Shown here: one piece after another, positions 24,287 to 26,871 of the stretch
How positions within the stretch are numbered: the stretch's first letter is position 1
Layout of the letters: the number at the start of each line of letters is the position of its first letter
The notes under the pieces: generated by a model
Seen by the model: the letters and a program-made list of their open reading frames with translations, nothing else
Databases searched by the model: none
Told to the model about the DNA's origin: nothing
Assembly (NCBI GenBank): GCA_019104905.1
Contig: JAHRXB010000187.1
Location: forward strand, 1-26,871
DNA from: Bdellovibrio sp.
GTDB lineage: Bacteria > Bdellovibrionota > Bdellovibrionia > Bdellovibrionales > Bdellovibrionaceae
Direction: 5' to 3'
DNA: 26,871 nucleotides
Program-made: the position numbers and the translations under genes

Positions 24287-24942
24287 TCTTGAGGCTCCAC
24301 GGTGATGGAACCCTCGATAGTTTGAACTTTAATATGACCCACTTCTTGAGGAAGAATCTCGGAAGTGGGTTTTTGATTTAAGTTGTTCTGAATTTTCCCT
24401 GAAACAGATTGTAAATCCACTTCATAAAGATTTTTTGTGGGCAGTTGTAGCTGCACATGCCCCTGGCGAGTCTCAATGAGGAGGCGTCCTTTATAGGATT
24501 CGGGGACATAAATATCAGCCACTAACTGCGCGTCCGAGGCTTGGGTCGTTTCTTCGCCGTTAACATTCATTTCAATCCAGTGACTGGCCAGAGGTTCTTG
24601 AAATTCGATATTCAAATTGTCTTTGTCGACTGTTTGCAAAATGAAGGGGCCACTTTCAAAGCGAGGAACCTTCCCATGCAGAACCACCTTGAGATTTCTT
24701 TCAGAAAAAGTTTTGACATGAACGTCAACTCGACGAGAAGAAAAACGAAGAGTCTCAATCCCTTGAAGAAAAAACTCTTCAGCCTCTTCGTATTTTTGTC
24801 CCTGCATAAACTTTTCTGTCACAGAGTTAAAGGCATGAAAAACCGTATCGGGATTGTTAAAAACATACCCCATGATCAGAATCAAAGATCCCATCAAAAT
24901 TAAAAAAAGAGCCACCAAGCCCAATAAAAACTTTTTCAACAT
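24283..24942 (-). CDS. Membrane-anchored DUF4097-like protein
   Basis: 219 residues from the ATG at 24942; a TTG at 24948, closer to the AAGGA site, would add two. An N-terminal hydrophobic helix ([23 protein letters not shown]) anchors the protein; an EAEEFF-rich helical stretch follows, then a beta-rich C-terminal half with repeated short strands and Gly turns ([60 protein letters not shown]), the pattern of DUF4097/adhesin-like beta-helix domains. The topology suggests most of the protein is periplasmic. Its TAG overlaps the TAA of aspS on the other strand (CTAA, 24283-24286). The function of the family is unknown. Confidence 0.75.
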   Translation of the reverse strand: MLKKFLLGLVALFLILMGSLILIMGYVFNNPDTVFHAFNSVTEKFMQGQKYEEAEEFFLQGIETLRFSSRRVDVHVKTFSERNLKVVLHGKVPRFESGPFILQTVDKDNLNIEFQEPLASHWIEMNVNGEETTQASDAQLVADIYVPESYKGRLLIETRQGHVQLQLPTKNLYEVDLQSVSGKIQNNLNQKPTSEILPQEVGHIKVQTIEGSITVEPQD

Positions 24943-25062
24943 CCCCAAAGAAATCCTTCCCTAGGACCTCAAAAGAACCTCAGCAAAGGCGGCTTTCGAA
25001 GATCAGAATTATCATATTGAATCCGCACCAGAAAAGTAATTGAATAGAGGAAAGGAGACTTC

Positions 25063-25833
25063 ATGCAGCGTATTCTGCCCGAGACAGATCTTGAAAAGAA
25101 GGTGATGTGCCTGGGTGCTGTTTTTATTGAAGAAAATCAAGTTCTTGATGAGCTGTTTCAAGTTATTGGGTCTGATCTTGAAGACGGCAAGGAGCTCCCC
25201 GAGGATATCAAGGCACAGGTTCTGGACGAAATTGGCGAGTACTTTTTTCGTTTAGATATGAACTACGGCCCAGATATCAAAATTGACTGCATTGGCATTC
25301 TCGAAGAGTTCTGGGGTGTTCGGGATAAAGCCACTGCCCTGAAAAATTTAGAAAATATTCGCGTTCAAGGGCACCGCACTAAGTTCAATGTTTTAAAATC
25401 TTGTCTGCCGGCAGAGGGAACTGTGGATGCGGCTTCCTTGAGTCGTTTTAAGCAGATTTTCGCTTTTGATCTGGAGGAGGGGCAAGAGTTACAAATGAGC
25501 GATGAAGACTATCGCAAACTTGCCCAGTGGATTCAGAAAACCAATCGTTATCTCAAGGATTCGAGCATTCTGGCTTGGGATGCCGCTCGTTACGTTCATC
25601 TTGTTCGTTTAAGTTACGTGGCAGGTTACCTCACTGATTTAGAGGCCTGGGCCGAGATCTTGAAGTTAGCGCCTTTGATTGAGGGACGCTTTGATTCTTG
25701 GATGGAGTTTTCACAGAGCTTTTTAATTGGTCGAACCTTTTGGTCGGGAGGGGATGATCCTCAAGTGAAGGCTATTTGCGAAAAACTTCTCGGGCACCCC
25801 GCCAGTCCCTGGCATTTCTTCTCCTGGACCTAA
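25063..25833 (+). CDS. DUF1266 domain protein
   Basis: 256 residues, no signal peptide or membrane helix, therefore cytoplasmic. AAGGAG lies five bases before the ATG. The C-terminal half fits DUF1266: LAWDAARYVHLVRLSYVAGYLTDLEAWAEILKLAPLIEGRFDSWMEFSQSFLIGRTFWSGG, with the family's WD-x-x-R, GY-x-x-x-x-EAW and SW-x-x-F-x-x-x-x-x-GR-x-x-W positions (about residues 170-230). The N-terminal part is acidic and helical without recognisable motif. DUF1266 proteins have no established activity. The gene is followed within 25 bases by a sigma-28-type promoter for the next gene and is divergent from the DUF4097-like gene. Confidence 0.75.
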   Translation: MQRILPETDLEKKVMCLGAVFIEENQVLDELFQVIGSDLEDGKELPEDIKAQVLDEIGEYFFRLDMNYGPDIKIDCIGILEEFWGVRDKATALKNLENIRVQGHRTKFNVLKSCLPAEGTVDAASLSRFKQIFAFDLEEGQELQMSDEDYRKLAQWIQKTNRYLKDSSILAWDAARYVHLVRLSYVAGYLTDLEAWAEILKLAPLIEGRFDSWMEFSQSFLIGRTFWSGGDDPQVKAICEKLLGHPASPWHFFSWT

Positions 25834-25855
25834 TTCTAGTTTTCCCCCCTTTGTC

Positions 25856-25882
25856 TCAAGTTTGAACGTTTTATTCCGATAC
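25856..25882 (+). promoter_or_regulatory. Sigma-28 (FliA)-type promoter for the 25935 gene
   Basis: TCAAGTTT-N11-TCCGATAC matches the enterobacterial FliA consensus TAAAGTTT-N11-GCCGATAA at seven of eight and six of eight positions with exact spacing. The predicted start point is near 25889, giving a leader of about 46 bases. The window itself encodes FliA at 19987. Confidence 0.65.
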
Positions 25883-25918
25883 ATTTCCTAGAGAGCCAGG
25901 ATGGCTTTCTACAAAACA

Positions 25919-25932
25919 CACACGGAGGTGTG
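25919..25932 (+). promoter_or_regulatory. Hairpin presenting the Shine-Dalgarno of the 25935 gene in its loop
   Basis: CACAC (25919-25923) and GTGTG (25928-25932) form a perfect stem around the loop GGAG, which is the core of the ribosome-binding site, ending two bases before the ATG at 25935. The design resembles the flhB site at 14499-14515. Confidence 0.4.
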
Positions 25933-25934
25933 GA

Positions 25935-26357
25935 ATGGAAAAGATCAGTGGCATTCTTCCGTCAAGCCCGCGAACTCGAGTGGCCGAAGTGGCCGCCGCG
26001 CAGCCCGCTCGCCCCGGAGCTCCCGCTCTAGGAAGGCCGATGGGGAAAAACTCTTTAGGCGATCGCATCACGCTGAGCAAACAGCTTGAAGAAATGCGAC
26101 AGACGGGTGTTATTCCTGAGGTCAATGAATCTCCAGTTTACAAGAATCCTGCGGAAGTGAAGAAGCTGAAAGTGATTGAAGATCTCAATCAGAAGTTCTT
26201 CAGTAATCCGAAATCGGTGGCTCGGGAAGGTGATCAGACAAAGTCTGAAGAGACTTTAAGTAAAACCACGGACAACGAGGGCCTTTTCTATGTAGAGAAG
26301 GAACTGCGTCCAGAGGCAGCACCTTTAAAAGAAATCACAGATAACAAACTTGCCTAG
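25935..26357 (+). CDS. Unknown cytoplasmic protein, candidate FliA-dependent gene
   Basis: 140 residues, not recognised. The ATG has GGAGG six bases upstream. The N-terminus is MEKISGILPSSPRTR, followed by an Ala/Pro/Arg-rich low-complexity stretch (about 16-36), then mostly hydrophilic, probably partly disordered sequence with short helices (ITLSKQLEEMRQTG; VKKLKVIEDLNQKFF) and an acidic tail. No signal peptide, membrane helix or catalytic motif. A sigma-28-type promoter precedes it, so expression with late flagellar genes is expected. The small size, disordered character and FliA-type promoter would suit an anti-sigma factor (FlgM), export chaperone or motility accessory, but no FlgM signature is visible; these are guesses. 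Confidence 0.7.
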   Translation: MEKISGILPSSPRTRVAEVAAAQPARPGAPALGRPMGKNSLGDRITLSKQLEEMRQTGVIPEVNESPVYKNPAEVKKLKVIEDLNQKFFSNPKSVAREGDQTKSEETLSKTTDNEGLFYVEKELRPEAAPLKEITDNKLA

Positions 26358-26360
26358 ATC

Positions 26361-26389
26361 TTGACATCTCCTGTTTAGAACACAAACTT
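26361..26389 (+). promoter_or_regulatory. Possible sigma-70 -35 element ahead of the rhomboid gene
   Basis: A perfect TTGACA (26361-26366) stands 40 bases ahead of the start codon, but at 17-base spacing the -10 reads only AAACTT (26384-26389). Either the promoter needs an activator or the match is chance; co-transcription with the 25935 gene is the simpler alternative. Confidence 0.2.
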
Positions 26390-26405
26390 TTGAACGGGAG
26401 GCTTC

Positions 26406-26871
26406 ATGGAGCCGTCAACGCGATCTTGGCGAATTGTTCGCGCGACATGGCTCACGAAGAAGCCATCCGCTCGAGCATGGTATATTGCTACGTGGTCAGC
26501 TATTTCTCTTTTGTTGGGAAGTGGTCTTTATTGGCTCGATGGCCTTCGTGCGGCCTCGTGGATGCCCGCATCCCGCCAAACTGTCTTTTCGCATTACGAG
26601 TTTTGGAGACTTTGGACGACCTTGTTCGCCCACGCAGACCTTGGACATCTTACCTCCAATTCATTTCTCTTTTTTATTTTCGGATATTTTTTGTCGGGCT
26701 ATTTCGGCGTTGTGGTTTTTCCACTTTCAGCCCTGATATTTGGCGGCTTTACGAACGCCATTGTTTTGCTGACTTACGACCCAACGGTTCACCTCATCGG
26801 CGTGTCCGGCGTTGTTTATTGGATGGGGGGTGTTTGGTTGGTTTTATATCTCTTATTGGATCAGCAAAGAA
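26406..26871 (+). CDS. Rhomboid-family intramembrane serine protease, 3' end missing
   Basis: The first 155 residues are visible; the frame is open to the window edge. GGGAGG is four bases ahead of the ATG. After a basic N-terminus comes a hydrophobic helix (about 25-45), then the rhomboid region: FWRLWTTLFAHADLGHLTSN (His81 and Asn85 in the HxxxN oxyanion-site spacing seen in GlpG), FFIFGYFLSGYFG, and the nucleophile loop IGVSGVVYWMGGVW with Ser134, very close to the GLSGVVY motif of GlpG. The second catalytic residue (His) should lie beyond the window. Rhomboids cleave transmembrane substrates inside the inner membrane. The substrate is unknown. Confidence 0.88.
   Translation, partial: MEPSTRSWRIVRATWLTKKPSARAWYIATWSAISLLLGSGLYWLDGLRAASWMPASRQTVFSHYEFWRLWTTLFAHADLGHLTSNSFLFFIFGYFLSGYFGVVVFPLSALIFGGFTNAIVLLTYDPTVHLIGVSGVVYWMGGVWLVLYLLLDQQR

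Noticed and set aside
25901..26089. 62-codon frame starting at an ATG upstream of the 25935 gene
   Set aside because: No usable ribosome site and an Arg/Ser-biased product; it is a frame shadow of the 25935 gene.
26434..26736. 100-codon open frame on the plus strand
   Set aside because: It is out of frame with the rhomboid gene, whose reading (26406 onward) shows HxxxN and GVSG motifs and has a good ribosome site.
1..26871. CRISPR arrays, insertion sequences, prophage, toxin-antitoxin or defence genes
   Set aside because: No regularly spaced repeats, transposase or integrase motifs, terminal inverted repeats or defence domains were seen on either strand.

Overview
The window looks like a chromosomal segment of a Gram-negative, polarly flagellated predatory bacterium of the Bdellovibrio type. 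This assignment is an inference from gene content, moderate GC content (estimated by eye), heavy use of Shine-Dalgarno sites and many signal-peptide proteins; no rRNA or marker search was possible. I see no tRNA or rRNA gene, insertion sequence, prophage, CRISPR array or origin. No gene-free stretch exceeds 300 bases; the longest is 9759-10015 and carries regulatory sites.

Layout. 1-3081 (minus strand): the 5' end of a secreted protein, a terminator, a small outer-membrane beta-barrel protein, and a PcrA/UvrD helicase. 3254-6250 (plus): a lipoprotein metalloprotease, an outer-membrane-like protein translationally coupled to it, and a pectin-acetylesterase-like hydrolase, closed by a bidirectional terminator. 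6323-9758: a SPOR-domain protein (minus), an inositol-monophosphatase-family gene (plus), two small secreted proteins of unknown function and a CsbD-like protein (all minus).

10016-20772 (plus) is the core: fliL-M-N-O-P-Q-R, flhB-A-F-G and fliA. It encodes the switch, the flagellar type III export gate, the polar placement and number regulators, and the flagellar sigma factor sigma-28. A well-spaced sigma-54-type promoter (9952-9967) and an upstream 17-base palindrome (9886-9902) precede fliL. If fliA is on the same transcript, this gives a sigma-54 to sigma-28 cascade. A clear sigma-28-type promoter (25856-25882) then appears in front of an uncharacterised gene at 25935, a candidate FliA target in the same window.

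20848-24942: a sigma-32-like factor with a roughly 95-residue Lys/Ala/Ser-rich N-terminal extension, preceded in the same operon by a small protein resembling the polyhydroxyalkanoate-system family; then aspS, whose sequence predicts a non-discriminating AspRS; then a membrane-anchored DUF4097-like protein whose stop codon overlaps that of aspS on the opposite strand. 25063-26871 (plus): a DUF1266 protein, the putative sigma-28 target, and the first 155 codons of a rhomboid intramembrane protease cut by the window edge.

Most of the window is recognisable housekeeping and flagellar biology. The parts with the best chance of new biology are the putative sigma-28 target gene, the lipoprotease/OMP pair, the histone-tail-like extension of the sigma factor, and the altered G motifs of FlhF. 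I did not find a convincing complete, previously undescribed multi-gene system.
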